Source of the DNA: Cladorrhinum sp. PSN259
Taxonomy: Eukaryota; Ascomycota; Sordariomycetes; Sordariales; Podosporaceae
Reading direction: 5' to 3'
NCBI GenBank assembly: GCA_033725935.1
Contig: MU867064.1
Span: forward strand, 310,001-374,000
Length of the DNA: 64,000 bases
The notes beneath the pieces were generated by a model, which was given only the letters and a program-made list of their open reading frames with translations, was not told the origin of the DNA and did not search any database. Of the stretch, positions 22,474 through 35,006 are shown piece after piece. Numbering within the stretch: the stretch's first letter is position 1; each line of letters begins with the position of its first letter. A program made the translations under genes and the position numbers.

Positions 22474-25400
22474 TCCTCCTTGTTTTTTGAGAGATATTAT
22501 ATCCAAGATCATATCCTGTCGAACCAGAATATAGTTTAGGTTTTTTTCCTTCTTTTTTCCTTGTATTTCACTCTTATATCGAGCTTCACGGGATCAATTC
22601 GTACATCTTCAAGACAGCTTCTTGCAAGATGGCAGCCAAACAGAGGATTGAAACAGGCTTCTTATGTCAAATACACCTCTAACCCTAACCTGAACCGGCC
22701 AAGTCGTTGCCCCTATTTGCCCCCTTTTCCTGCTCTATCATGTTTACTTTTGTTAACGTGACATGAAATAAGAATAAAAAATACTAACCTTCTCTTTAAA
22801 CGTTGCTCCGGTAACTTTAGGATTGCTTGGTAAGCTTAGCGTTGACGTGGTTTTTTTCTCATTCCTGTTTTTCAAGCCTATCTCGTATAACACTCACTCA
22901 TAACATTTCAACAGAAGGTTGTCGTTGCGTATCTTGGAGACGCTAAGGACAGAACTTAATATCTTCATATATGGTCTATATAGACGGTAATTGGATCTGT
23001 TCTATCGATGGTCACTTCAAGCAGACGGTGGCAATGCAAGACAAGTAACAATGTTTGATCATGTGCCTAAATGATATCTCTTTTCATCTTATCTCTGACT
23101 GCCTACTATCTCCTCTCTCTCCGATACACAATGTACACACACATCACGATCGACAAAGCAAACAACCACTTATATCCAGATACCCACGCTACAGCGCAGA
23201 TGAAGATCTGGAGAAATTCCAGCAAGACAGACAGGGGAAATGGGTTGAAGTGTTGCAATGGAGAAGCTGGTTCCAAAGCTTGAAGTGGAAGGTAATAGTC
23301 GTCGGCGTCGTGGGCCGAGCCAGGTGAAGCCTGTTCAGCGTCGCCGGAAGACTTGGCAAGCTTGGGAGGACTAATAAGAGCAGAAGAACCGTAGGGGTGG
23401 TACTGTGGTGGGTAGGGACTGCCTGTTAGTGACATAAGAACGAGAGAGGAGATGGAGGGGGAGGGAAATGAATGTGTGGAATGTGAAGATGTTTACTTTA
23501 GCGATCCACTGCTTTAGCCCCTCCTCGCCATGACTGGCGGTGGGAGACGGTGGGGAATCCAGGATGAATTGTTGGGTTTGAGGGACTTGGGGAACTTTGG
23601 TAGTATGGGAGGTAAAAGATGTGAATGTGGAAGCTGTTGAAGGAGGTGGTGCTGGATATTCCAGTTTTGGGAGGTGGTTGGGTGGATGGAGATGTGCTGA
23701 CAATCCTAGTCATACTTATACCGGAGGAGAGCAAATGACCGATGAGCGAGCTGTGAGATATCTGTCGGTCGCCATAGAGGGTCGGTGCAAGTGAGGCTGG
23801 CTCTTTATCCGAACAATGGCAGACTTGAATCTTATATTGGGAACACAACGTCAACCTGATACATGCCAGCACCAATGAAATGGAAGGCGTCACGCACACG
23901 TCAAGCTGTAGTGCAACTTGAGGTACAAATCAGCCCTCGTACTCTTACATCCTCGCCTGCATATTTTGAGCGCTGCCGCTCGTTATCATAACAGACTCAG
24001 ACGTGATAGCTTATCAAGATCCATCATGCAATGCGACGCTCAACTTTTATGTTCTGAGGGCGCATGTGGGGGGTTGGTATATGTGAGGTAACGTAGAACA
24101 CGGTCATAGACCTTTGAACATACCGCGTTGTGAGATGTCCGTTCTGGCCCGTGGGTTATTTGGCCTTGGTGTGTGGTCGCAATTTGTCTTGATGGTGGGA
24201 AGCTTCCCGGTCCGGAAAGACGAAACAGGAGAGCGACATTCACCCGCGTCGTATGATGTCGACGCTCATGTGTGCCTCGAGGGCCTTGGCTGCAACACAC
24301 CACCGGGTCGAATTGGCGTGCCCACTTTCAACACCCAACGGGAAACGGGAAAAGGAGAAGGCGACTTGAGCACCTCGGTTACTAGAGATGGGATCTCAGT
24401 TGGGCGATCTGCAGCCTGCGACTGCCAGCGACATCAAGAAGGCAGCTTCGGAAAGACAGCGCTCGGTTGCCGTTAATGATCAAACAGCCTGAGAGAAGCA
24501 GAGAAAGCACGACGTGACATATTGACAGCGCACCAAGGAGGGTTGCAGCAGCTGGCTGTTGCAGAAGCTGCTGCTCTCCGCGGGCAGCTGCAGCCTCTGT
24601 GAGCAGTATCCGAGTCCCAATTGCGCGATGGTGTACGAGACAGTATCTCCTTCCCCCAGTCAACACTGCCATTGCCCGTTGACTGCCATCTCCACTCCAC
24701 CTGTCCGTCTATGCAGGCATTACCGTATCATGCCATTACCCATCGGAGAATTAGGTCGCTACCCGTGAGTAGAGAAGGAAAAGTCGACAATGATGCTCTT
24801 GAAGTAAGATAACCCGACAGCTCAAGACATGTCCTCCCATGAGCCCATACTCGGAACCCGCGGTAGGAGCTTTGCACCTTCCTTGATCTCCTCTTCGGCC
24901 CCTCGGGTGGATCAATCCCGCAAGTATAAACCCCTCTCAGTCTCTGAGTCCCCCCCCCCCCCCCTCTTCCACTTTCCGCGTTGCCAAAGGCCACCTCAAT
25001 GAAGAGACATGATGGCATACTTTGTGAATTTGGGCCAATCACAAACCTGATTACGATTCCCTAGAAAAACAAACGGATGTGAAGAAGGTCAGATAATGCG
25101 GTTGGAGGCTAAAAAAAAAAATAAAAAAAAAAATATGTACATTGCTGGGCCCGGTCAATGAGATTGAGCTTCCATATCGGAGTCCGATGCTTCAGGAGCA
25201 GAGGTGCATCGTGAAGATCGCAGACATGCATGAGCAAAACGGACGAGAGCCATCAAGGTATCATATCAGATTGCATTATTTCTGTCTGGTACCGTGCTGC
25301 TCTGATAGCGAAGCTCTTTCAATTGGCCGGCAGCAACGCAACGGCACAGCTCAGTGCTTCAAAAATGAAACCTGTCAGGGACTTGGGAGTTCCTGACGGC

Positions 25401-26652
25401 TTAAACCTTCTTGGTGGTTTCACAGGACCCGCAAACGAAGCTTAGTAGTATTTGAATGAAAAGGAACTTTCAGCTTGGAACTTTGAGGTAGGTGCTTCTG
25501 TATCAAGTTGTTTCGGGCGAAATTCCATCAGCAAGATCCGATATGCTGAGCTGTGCCACTGTCGATATTGGTACAATCAGTCCTGTAGTCATTGGCAAAA
25601 CGGACCCTATAGCGTGACTCGAACAATGCTAACACCCATGTTCTTACCTTGCAGGAAGCCATTCTTCTCTATTTAAGGCTTTCGTCGGAGAGATAGACCC
25701 GGGATTTGAGGTTACACAGAAGTACGGTCATTGAAATCGGTATACTTGTTTAGACCAATTTGTAGTTGTTGTACAGTTGTAATAAAACAAAAATTAGAGA
25801 GAAACTACAAAGCCGTGTTCAGCACACATCTCAACAAAACAAACAACCAGCTTATATAATTACTCTTACTTCTCCTAGTTCCGCTCACACTTTTTCTATT
25901 CACCCTCCCCCGCAAAACAATGTGCGAACACAATGAACGAGGTAAAAAACCTAGGACGCAAGCAATTGGGTATCAGGGTATCCGCGGACACACACCACCT
26001 ACGCCCTTTTTCTTTTTGTATTCTTTCGTTTCTGCATGCTGCTGTTCCTCCCTCTTCCTCCATTCCCCACAAACGTGCTCCCACAACTTCTTGGAACGAC
26101 CAATGGAACAGGGAGAAAGGTTTTCGAACCTGGAAATGACAATGAATCCCCAAAGACTTGACTGACATAATGCGCCCACCAAATAACAACAAAAAAGACC
26201 GAGACAGTGACCATTGTCTTCCCGACGCCGTAAGATCTGGCAAGTACAAAGGAAATAGGAGGGGAATAAGAGAGTTGCCATTTTCGAGGGTTCGATTTCG
26301 AATAGTAGTAAGTAGCCAGAAAGTAGACTGATTGCTGCTCTTGGTGCAGTAAAGGACCATGACGAGGTTCGATTTGTGGAGGTGTGTGTGTGGTGGTAAT
26401 GTTGTGACACAATAAGACGATTGATAGTCAAGCAATTAAAGGAGGAAAATCATCAACGTCATAAGAAATCCGTAGTGTATGGCCGGTGTATTCGTCACAG
26501 AATGCTCCCAATGCAGAAGAAATGGTTATTGTAGCGATTGACGAGAAGGGTAAAAAAAAAATAGACCTGATGACACATGTTTATATGCCATCAAGAGTTA
26601 TTATTCGAAGGAAACTCGGACAGAGAGAGCGGGTTTCGTTTCTTTGACACCA
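22474..26652. other. 4.2-kb gene-poor interval
   Basis: Apart from one doubtful gene near 23.1-23.7 kb, I see no supported gene. It includes a CCCTAA-like telomeric motif (22678-22691), a C14 run near 24950-24965 and A-rich simple tracts near 25110-25135. The stretch from about 25850 to 26650 is downstream of the ApsA stop and may include its 3' UTR. Confidence 0.5.
23106..23703 (-). CDS. possible small P/S-rich gene, splice model unresolved
   Basis: An ATG at 23703 opens a protein-like frame (MSAHLHPPNHLPKLEYPAPP ... GEEGLKQWIAK) that meets a GTAAAC donor near 23507. About 75 nt on, a CTAACAG acceptor precedes another protein-like frame (SPYPPQYHPYGSSALISPPK ... DADDYYLPLQALEP). Joining at the consensus sites puts the second part out of phase, so either the intron borders differ or the sequence has an indel. 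I recognise no family. It may be a real lineage-specific protein, but confidence is low. Confidence 0.3.
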
Positions 26653-29600
26653 TTACGCTCGGGACCGGATGGTCCCGGCGGGGGTAGGTGTTGATGAAGG
26701 GCCTGGATGTTCATGCATGGCAGCACGCGAATGACGGCCACGCTTAGTGCTGCCATTCAAAGTGCCAACATCATGCTTACCTGTTATGGGGGTCAGCAGC
26801 CGTCCTGTATAAACAGTTCAAATGGATCACTTACCATCACAGCATGCTCGGACATTTTCTAAACGATCTGACTCGCGATCCTGCCTCTCAATCATCTGCC
26901 TCAAATCCTCGGCGCTATCTTGCACTTCGCTGGCCTCATAGAAGCTTTGCGCGGTATCACGACCGGAAACACTCCTGCTCCTGAGGCTGCCGATAGTGCC
27001 GCTCAATACCTTGCTGTCTTTCCAGTATCCACTTATCCGGCTCAGTGTACCGGATGAACGGGTCTGTGTCTGTGACGATTTCGACCGGGATGGGGTTAAG
27101 GTAGGAGGAACGTTTAAATAGCCATCAATGGTAGGGGATTCGCGCACTGTTCGAGAGTTGTAAGACGAGAGCGACGGTGTGGCACGGCTACCGGTGGGCA
27201 TCCGCTTACCATAACTTGGATTGAATTCGTCCACATCCTCCCTGGTAATGCTGCCTGCAAGTTCCTCGGCGTCCGAATGGCCTCCGTTAGAAGTGCGAAG
27301 GAGGAGATAAGACAGCGCATTGAACCATGTCTCGTGACGCTGTCCTGTGGTGCATGTAAACTTTATGGTTCTCCCGGGGGAAACGATGACCAAACTCTTC
27401 CTGTGAAGGCCGGGAGGCATCGGGTTGTCATCCGCGACAACACGTACTGCCTCAATAGGGACACTCTTTGCTCTGAGTTCGTGACGACCAGCACTGGATG
27501 GGTCGCGGTCGCTCCAGTATAAAGTACGCGTATATGGGTGAACCCAGAAGTACCTCCGGTGTCGGTTCTCCGACATCTCGCCCCGTCCAGCTTTACGAGT
27601 GTACTTCCACAGATATTCGCCGATCATAGTCTGGGTAATAGCCTGAATCATGCGAGGATCAGTATTGGGACCTAATCCGTGCGTGTCATAACCGCCTTCG
27701 GCATGTATGTTGAACCGATTGTCAACTTCGGATGCAAATGATGAAATCGACGACTTGCGACTGTGGGCTGTGAGTCTTGAGGGCGAGTGCACCTCGTTTG
27801 TCCCGCGGATGGATCCGTTCTTGTAAGTGGCGCGTGGAGTAGGAGTTCCGCGTCCGGATGGTACTTGGATGGGGGAAAGAGGCCGCCGGATGCTGGTGGG
27901 AGTACGTGGCCTAAGAGCAGAGGCAGGGAACAGCGGAGGTGGCATGCTGGTGTTGATGGTACCTTGACCGCCTTGGGCAGATCCACTTCGTGCAGCCTCG
28001 ATGGCTTCCCTGTGATTTGGCGGAAGCGGGGGGACATCATCAACACCGCTTCTGATGCTAGCAGAACTGCCTGGTCTCCGCAACGACAGGGCCTCTTGAG
28101 TGTCAATACTGATATCCGCCGTCTTGCCCTTTGGTCGGATAAAGGTATCGAAGCTTTCCTGACGAGGCTTGTTGACTCGAATGGTAGATGGGGTACCTAT
28201 GCCGAAGAATGAACCAGACCTCTCAACATCGTCGCCTCTGTCAATGGGGTGAGCAGCAGCTGAGTTGAGCATTTCGTCAATAGCAACAGATGTCAAGGCC
28301 GTCTGGGCTCCCTGGTCTGTGGTTGAAAAGACAATCTTTGAGGCTGGCTCATTCGACAAAGCCCTGGAATCTGAGCCTTCCTCTACATCACGAGGGATGA
28401 TGAAACCGTCTCTCTTGGGACTACGGGATGGTTCGGCTGGCTCAGTCTGCAAATATCGTATCGCCGCAATGGTGAGCGAAGGCAGGATAGCCTTGGGTCC
28501 CTCGGGTACAAAAGGCTCGACGACCTGGGACTCAATCGATGAAAGGGAGAGGGTTGGCGCAGGGGGTGCTGGTAGTTCCATGGGCGCAACGGCCTGCGAC
28601 TCGATGACCGAAAGAGATAGCGTAGGCGCCGGAGCTTCTGGTGCGTCCCTGGGCTCAAAGTCCCAACTCCCGATTGCTGAGAGAGATAGCGGAAGGGCGG
28701 GGGCTTTGGGTGCCTCAAAGGGCTCAACAGACTGAGCCATGATAGTCGCCAAGGACAGGGGAGGCGCAGGAACGTCGGGAGTCTCGACCGGTTCGACAGT
28801 TTGTGACCGAATCGAAACCAACGAGAGCGCTGGTACAGGTGCCTCTGGCGCGTCCCGAGGCTCAATATCCCACGCCTTGATGGACGAGAGAGAACATTCA
28901 GGTTGGAGCACTTCTCGGGGCTCAACATCCCAAGCTGCAATGGACGACAGGGAAAGCGTGGGCTGGATTGCCTCAGAAGGCTCCACATCCTGCGACAGGA
29001 CAGGGGCGATAGCCAGAACAGGTACGGGCGCCTCTGGCTCTTGAAGAGGCTCCACTTCTTCCGCCCTGATCCTGGAGATCGAGAACTTCGCAGGCGAGGG
29101 GAGAGGCTCCGTAAGCGGTTCGACGTGTTCAGACACGATCGAAGAGAAAGAAAGCGGAGGTGAGACGGGAGCCGCTATCTTGGAGTCGTCTGTATCCTCC
29201 AGCGCCCGCTGGGTCGCAGGGACGGGTATAGGCAGAGGGACAGGAATTGGAAGGGAAGCTGGCTCAACCGGCTCAACCGGCTCAACCTGTTCAGTCTGGA
29301 TAGACGAAAAAGACAGAGCAAGGGGTTCGGGCTTTGGCTCCGTGACAGGATCAACATTATACACTGCATGGACAGTGGAGAATGTGAGAGCTTCAAGGGT
29401 GGGCTCTGGTCCAGCAGTTGGCTCGACTTCTTCAGCGTTGATAACAGAGAATGACAACACAATTGGATCGGGCTGCAGCTCTTCGACTGGTTCGATGTCA
29501 TGCAGGGCATGAATGGACGAGAAAGTTGGTAGGTCTGGTTGCGGCTGGTCAATGGGTTCGACATCATGGACAGCATGAACGGCTGACAGCGAAAGAGGAG

Positions 29601-32566
29601 CTGGCTCGGGCCCCGCGATTGGCTCAACTTGCTCGGCATAAATAGTTGAGAATGTTAAAGTAACCGGAGTCGGCTCGGCCTCAGCAATTGGCTCGATCTC
29701 CTGCGACACAACAGATGGAACACTGAGTGTGGGCGCAATTGGTGCGAGAGGCTCAACTTGCTCGGAACGCAGCGAAGAGATGGTGAGTTCTGGAAGTGTC
29801 ACCCACACCGGTTCCGTTTGCTCAAACAATATAGTCGACATCGTCAAAGGAGCCTCGGGTCTAGCTGCGGGCTCAATGTCTTCCGACTGAATAATGGACA
29901 AGCTAAGTTCAGGAACGGAGGTAATGACAGTACCAGGGATCGAGCCACCCCTTACAGGCGTAGTGGGAGCTGATGGAATGTCGAACTCGTGCTGAGCACT
30001 AGCGTCGCTGTAGGATATGACAGATGGCGCTCTTGTAGAGCCTCCTTTCTTCAGGTCATCTCCCAACCATTGGACTGATCTCTTCGGCTCGATAACAGAC
30101 GACGGCAAAGGACCAATAACCGACTCCATCGATCTTGCACGCGCCAAGAAGATAGCACTTTGGGGGGAGGATTTGGTTACGTCGCTGTAGTCATCATAGT
30201 CCATAATTGTGTCCGTGGGTACGCTGAAGTCCCTCATATCCACCGGATCCGTCATAGTACCACTGTCAACCATGATCACTCTGGTGGGCAATCTTGGAAC
30301 GTTCGGTGCCGGAGAAAGGTGACCCCTAATCAAACTTCCTGGCGTGACAGGAGTAGATCGGATGCTCCTTCGACTAGGAGTTGCGGCACCAACATACGAG
30401 TCTTCATCGCTGTTGTCGAGTTCACCAAGTTCAGCAAACAAGCTCTGGTGCTGTTGTGGCGTGGCGACGACGCTTTGGCGCGTAATAAAACTAACAGGGC
30501 TGTTCTCGACAGTGCTAGGCTCTTCACTGTACCGTCGGGAGCCGTGCTGTATAGAGCCGCGGTTCATGCGCATTCGCATCCGATTTGCCTGTTGTGCTGA
30601 TGGTGACTTGATATCTGAACTGAACTTGTAGTCATCTTCATCGCTTGACGTCGAGGCTGTGCTGTCGAAGGAGTATGCATCTTGAGTTGCAGGCAGAGGC
30701 GGAGGGCGCCTGATTGACTCTGCATTTCTTGCGCGCCTGTTGGTATCGGTTTCTGTTGCGGTATCATCAGACAGTTCCTCGACACCAGTCTGGAAATCCT
30801 CAGTCATGAAATTGTCTGTATCTTGCTCAGTTTCATGCTCAGTTTCCAGCTCCGTCTCTGTCTGCCTCTCATGGGCTGTCTCAAAGGAGTCGCTGGCCTC
30901 GGTTGATGTATCAAAGTGATGGCTGTTCAGCTCTGCGATTGGAGGAATACGTCCAAGCCCACGAGAGGCTGAGGCTGACGGGAAGTTTGGCAGCATGCGA
31001 GGAGATGGAGCTTCTGACTGATCTTCCCAGTCAGGGTCTTCAACGACCTCAATCCTACTGGGTCGCACACCACCCAGTTGGGTCACCTTGAAATTAGGCT
31101 TCTTGAACTCTCTGGACTCGACCTTGCGGTTCTTCTTCGTGGGCGGTTGAACCTCAGTCCTCATCTTTTCGATCTCGTCCCGGGCATCCTGAAGCATGCG
31201 TTTAAGTTCAAGCTTTTCGGTCTTCTCGCGGTGAATGTTGGTCCTGAGAGTTTGAATGGTTCTTTGGGCGTGGCCAAGAGACGTCTTCAAGGTTTCAGAT
31301 TCGAGGGCAGAGTGGCGTGCAGGCGTCATCTTCATTGGCGAGGGCGGCGGCGAGTGTTCGGGCGTGTTGTGGTCAGAGGCAGAGTTACTTTCCTCACCAC
31401 TCATCCGCATAGTAGAGTCACGCTCCAACATGCGGCCGCGTTGGGCGGAGAAGGCCTTGGCCAGCTCCTGGTTCTGGCTCGTAAGCTCATCCACCTTCTT
31501 CTGCAATGCCGTCCGCTCGGTCTCAAAAACAATAGCATTGCGCCGGCTCGTACCGAGCTCAATTTCAAGGTTTCTGATAGCGGCCGAATGCTTTTCCTCC
31601 TGCTTAGCCTGATTATCCTTGAGTTCCTCCAGCTCCCTTTGAGTTGCATTCTTCTCGGCCTGGAGCACTGCCAAAGCTTGGGTAAGCTTCTTCTCACGTT
31701 CTGCTGACTCTCTCTGTGCTGCCATCAACTCGTGGATTTGTGTTTCAAGATTCCAATTTTCATCTTTATATCGACTCTCGCTCTCGTCCAAGGTCTTAAG
31801 ATGCTGTTGGAACCCTTCAACCTCGATTTCGAGCTTAGACCGGTCGGCCTTGGCGTCCTTGAGTTCCTCCTCCCTTTCTGAGAGAACCGCTTGCAGGTTA
31901 CGAACTTGCGCAATCAGAGACGTGCTGATCTCGGCGGCGAACTCGATATCATGGATGCGACTGGCTGGTTGGTTGCGTACTTTGCGGTTAGGGACGCTGA
32001 ATTTTGTCGGAGACGGCGTAGCTAGAGTCTCGAACTTTGAGGGGCTCACAGAGCGCTAGATGTCCATCAGCTCAAATTCGGTATACCGAGATAGGAATGA
32101 TAATAGAACATACCCTGCCTTTTCCCTCCATGGCATACGGCGAAGTCTGAGACTCATTACTAGGAATTCTCTGTTTTGGAAGTAAAGCGCGGGCGCTATC
32201 CCTGGCAACTTCGTTGTAATCTTTTTCAATCTCTAGCAATCGTTGGCGCAGTTCAGGGTCCAGCTCGGCCTCTGATTGTAGGCGCTCGACCTCGCGCAGC
32301 TTCTCGGTGAGCTCTTTTTGCTGCTGAACGAGGGCAGTACCCAGCTTGCCGGCCTCTTCCATGCGGCGCTCAGTATCTCGCAGGTGGGCTTCAATGGCCC
32401 GCTTTGTTTGCTCTGCAGATGCGCCGGGCGCGAGCGCGAGGAGGTGGCCATCGAAGTTGGAGTGCCGCAGGTGAGTAGGCCCCGAGGGACTTATAACAAA
32501 AGGGTCGAAGGCATCGGTGGACAAGGAAGCCACGACGGGCTTGTCAGATGCTACTGACGTCGTCAT
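26653..32566 (-). CDS. apsA: ApsA / Num1-type nuclear migration protein
   Basis: This cortical anchor captures dynein and microtubules at the plasma membrane for nuclear positioning. Exons 32566-32114, 32055-26835 and 26780-26653 (introns of 58 and 54 nt) give 1933 aa. Order: a conserved N-terminal segment (THLRHSNFDGHLLALAPGAS); long coiled coils (about 170-400); a disordered acidic region; a block of 21 imperfect about 22-aa repeats (residues about 865-1356) of pattern L-S-L-S-S-I-x5-V-E-P; then a C-terminal PH domain (about 1630-1742, GEYLWKYTRKAG to TGQRHETWFNALSYLLL) that binds phosphoinositide. The last small exon adds KHDVGTLNGSTKRGRHSR after CCDG, which I take as the true end; reading through would stop at 26827. 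Yeast Num1 also carries central repeats. Confidence 0.93.
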
Positions 32567-34643
32567 GCTGCGGCAGCAGGAATCCCGTACGCACCGCCAA
32601 GCTGTGGATGGCGGTGCTGTAGGGATGCACGGAGCACACTGCTCTCCTCTTCGCCTAGTTCGACATCAATCGGAAATTCGGACAATTATATAGACAGTCC
32701 CGTCTGCCTAGATAGAGTGTGGTGTGGCGATCGTCGTGGCGGTAGTGGTGGCTGCAGTTGTAATGGAGGGGACAGAAGAAAAGAAAGATAAAAAAAGACA
32801 GGGTTCGGCAGCGGGTAGCGGGTGTGGAATGGTGAACCAAGATCCGGTCAAAACAAAAGACAATAAACGATTAGTATGAAATAAGAGAAGTATGTCGTAA
32901 GCAAACGAAGGACAACCAAAAGGTTTTTTTAAAAAAAAAAGACACGTCGACGAAGCTTGGTTGAGATGAGGATCGGGAGTTGTTTTTGTTGTCTGCGCAG
33001 TCGAACAAAAAGCACGCGACGACCCAGGCTCTGTCAATCAAGGTAATGTTGTTGACTTTTAGGGGTACAAAGCTGGAACTGCGTGCTGAGATGGGGGGCC
33101 ACAGTCGAATTGGACGCGCCGAGTGAAAGCGATTTAGGATCTTCTCAGCAAATCACAACAAGCAGCCCAACTTCCACCAAAATCACTGCAACAAAGACAG
33201 GACCAAGGCACGACGTCGCGCAACCAGGAAAAAGGAGGCAACGACCGGACACGGTCTGCGATAAAATAAATAATTAAAAGGAAAAAGGTCGAAAATAAGA
33301 TACCGAGGAGAGGTGTGTGGGGGGTGACAGAGAGAGCGGATAGTCGAATCCAGCAGCGAGGAAGGCAGGAATCTGCTGGATATCTTCAAAAGTGTATTGT
33401 CGTTGAGGTGGTGGATTGGGACGATCAGTCCTGGAGATCCAGAAATGAGGGCCCCGGTGGGAAGGCGGAGAGTCTAGATGTTCCAATTCTCAATTCGTGT
33501 TTGTCTGCCTCAGGCACACGCATTGATTTCCCCACCTTTTAAGAGAGATGCCAAGGCGCCAACCAGGGTCATCTTAGGTTCCCACTGCTTTCTGGTCCTG
33601 CATCAGCGCCATCTTGGTGCTGCAGGGCACTGATTGGGACTTGTATACTAAACACACGGGCACCGGTTTGTTGACTTTTTCCACGCAGAATTTTTACTGG
33701 ACGGCGAGATCAGCTTTGTGAATGCCTGTTGAGGGTGACGGTCGGCCTATGGGAAATCAGCATCCGCCAGGGAGCTCTTGAAATCATTGACATGAGCCCC
33801 GCAGACATCAATTTCATGTGCTTTGCGTGCCCCTCATTTGCGATGACAGGGGCGTTTGGAGTCCTCCCCGACATTCCGAATCAAGAGACATGCCAGCTCG
33901 AAGGGACAGAACCACCGAATAAACCGTACTACAGTCTATTGAAATAAAATTCGGGATCATTGCATCGGGCCCGTTGTCATAATGACTGTTGCCGTCGCCG
34001 TTATCTACCTTGAGAGCTGTCAGCAGGGATAGTTGCGCATCTTTAAAGCAGTGATGATTCACGAAGTCCCACTGTTCCACCGGATAAGGCATAATGAAGC
34101 TGCAAATTTAAGATTCACGGTTGGTCACCTGCCCTCTCGCATCCATCCGAGATAATATTAAGAACCAAATCCCAAATGAGAATCGGACGGTGGCAGGCGA
34201 CCCGCAAAACTTGTTCCTTTTGTTTTTGCATGTTGATTATTTGCAGGCCATGTATCGAGATGCAGGCACATGCAGAAGTTCTGCCCCTGACTCGCCCGGC
34301 GGGTCGTTGGTCAGTTTCACGAACCGGTCATCGGGTTTCTGGAAGTTCTGGAATTATGAGATCCACTCTTCGCCTTCAATTGGCGAACTCCATTTTCCAT
34401 TCCACGACCGTTCCAAGCATTCTTTCACCAAACAAAACGCGTTGCCGCACTTCTAGTTGATCCACAACAACGTATATCAGTGGAGCACAGTGACAACGCA
34501 AGAGACAAAATTGGAACAAAAAGGGATGAAAAACGATCGCAAACTAGGTACGAGGTTGACTCCCAAAAGTCGTGGAAAAGAGGCTGTTAATAAGTTAATT
34601 ATGCGCCTCAGACAACAGCTAAAGAAATTTGAAGGAAAAAAAT
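32567..34643. other. ApsA upstream region
   Basis: No gene is supported. Minus-strand sequence just upstream of the ApsA start and around 33180-33470 is CT-rich, typical of a long promoter and leader for this large gene. An A-run lies near 32930-32940. Confidence 0.5.
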
Positions 34644-34714
34644 TGCGTCAGCCGCGAATCGAACGCGGGGCCCATCGATGGCAACGATGGATTTTACCAC
34701 TAAACCACTGACGC
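34644..34714 (-). tRNA. tRNA-Gly (GCC)
   Basis: A 71-nt cloverleaf on the minus strand. Acceptor GCGTCAG pairs with CTGACGC, discriminator A. The D loop carries TGGTTTAGTGG (A-box). The anticodon loop TTGCCAT gives anticodon GCC. T arm CCGCG-TTCGATT-CGCGG (B-box). No intron. It sits between the ApsA promoter side and the REV3 3' end. Confidence 0.95.
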
Positions 34715-35006
34715 ATACAGAGAGATAGAGTATCTTACTGTTTGAATTCATCGAAAACTAGGCTTATATCTGACAGCCTAGTAGAGCATTGTAAAAAATT
34801 ATACACCTTAGACCATCTTCATTCCTCATTAAGAGCTCCACTGATGAACATGGTTTCCTGTCAGATAGCTGAAGCATCATTTTTTTTCAAATTCTCAATC
34901 AACGAATACGATGTGTGCTCTATCGAGGACCTTATGCTCTGTAAATGCCCTTCAGGGCCAGCCACCCTTGACCTTTGTTTCTCTTCCCAGAATACTCTGA
35001 CATAAC

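Noticed and set aside
25896..26435. Three overlapping 137-179 codon minus-strand ORFs downstream of ApsA
   Set aside because: All three frames are open over the same stretch, indicating stop-poor composition in a probable 3' flank; no domain.
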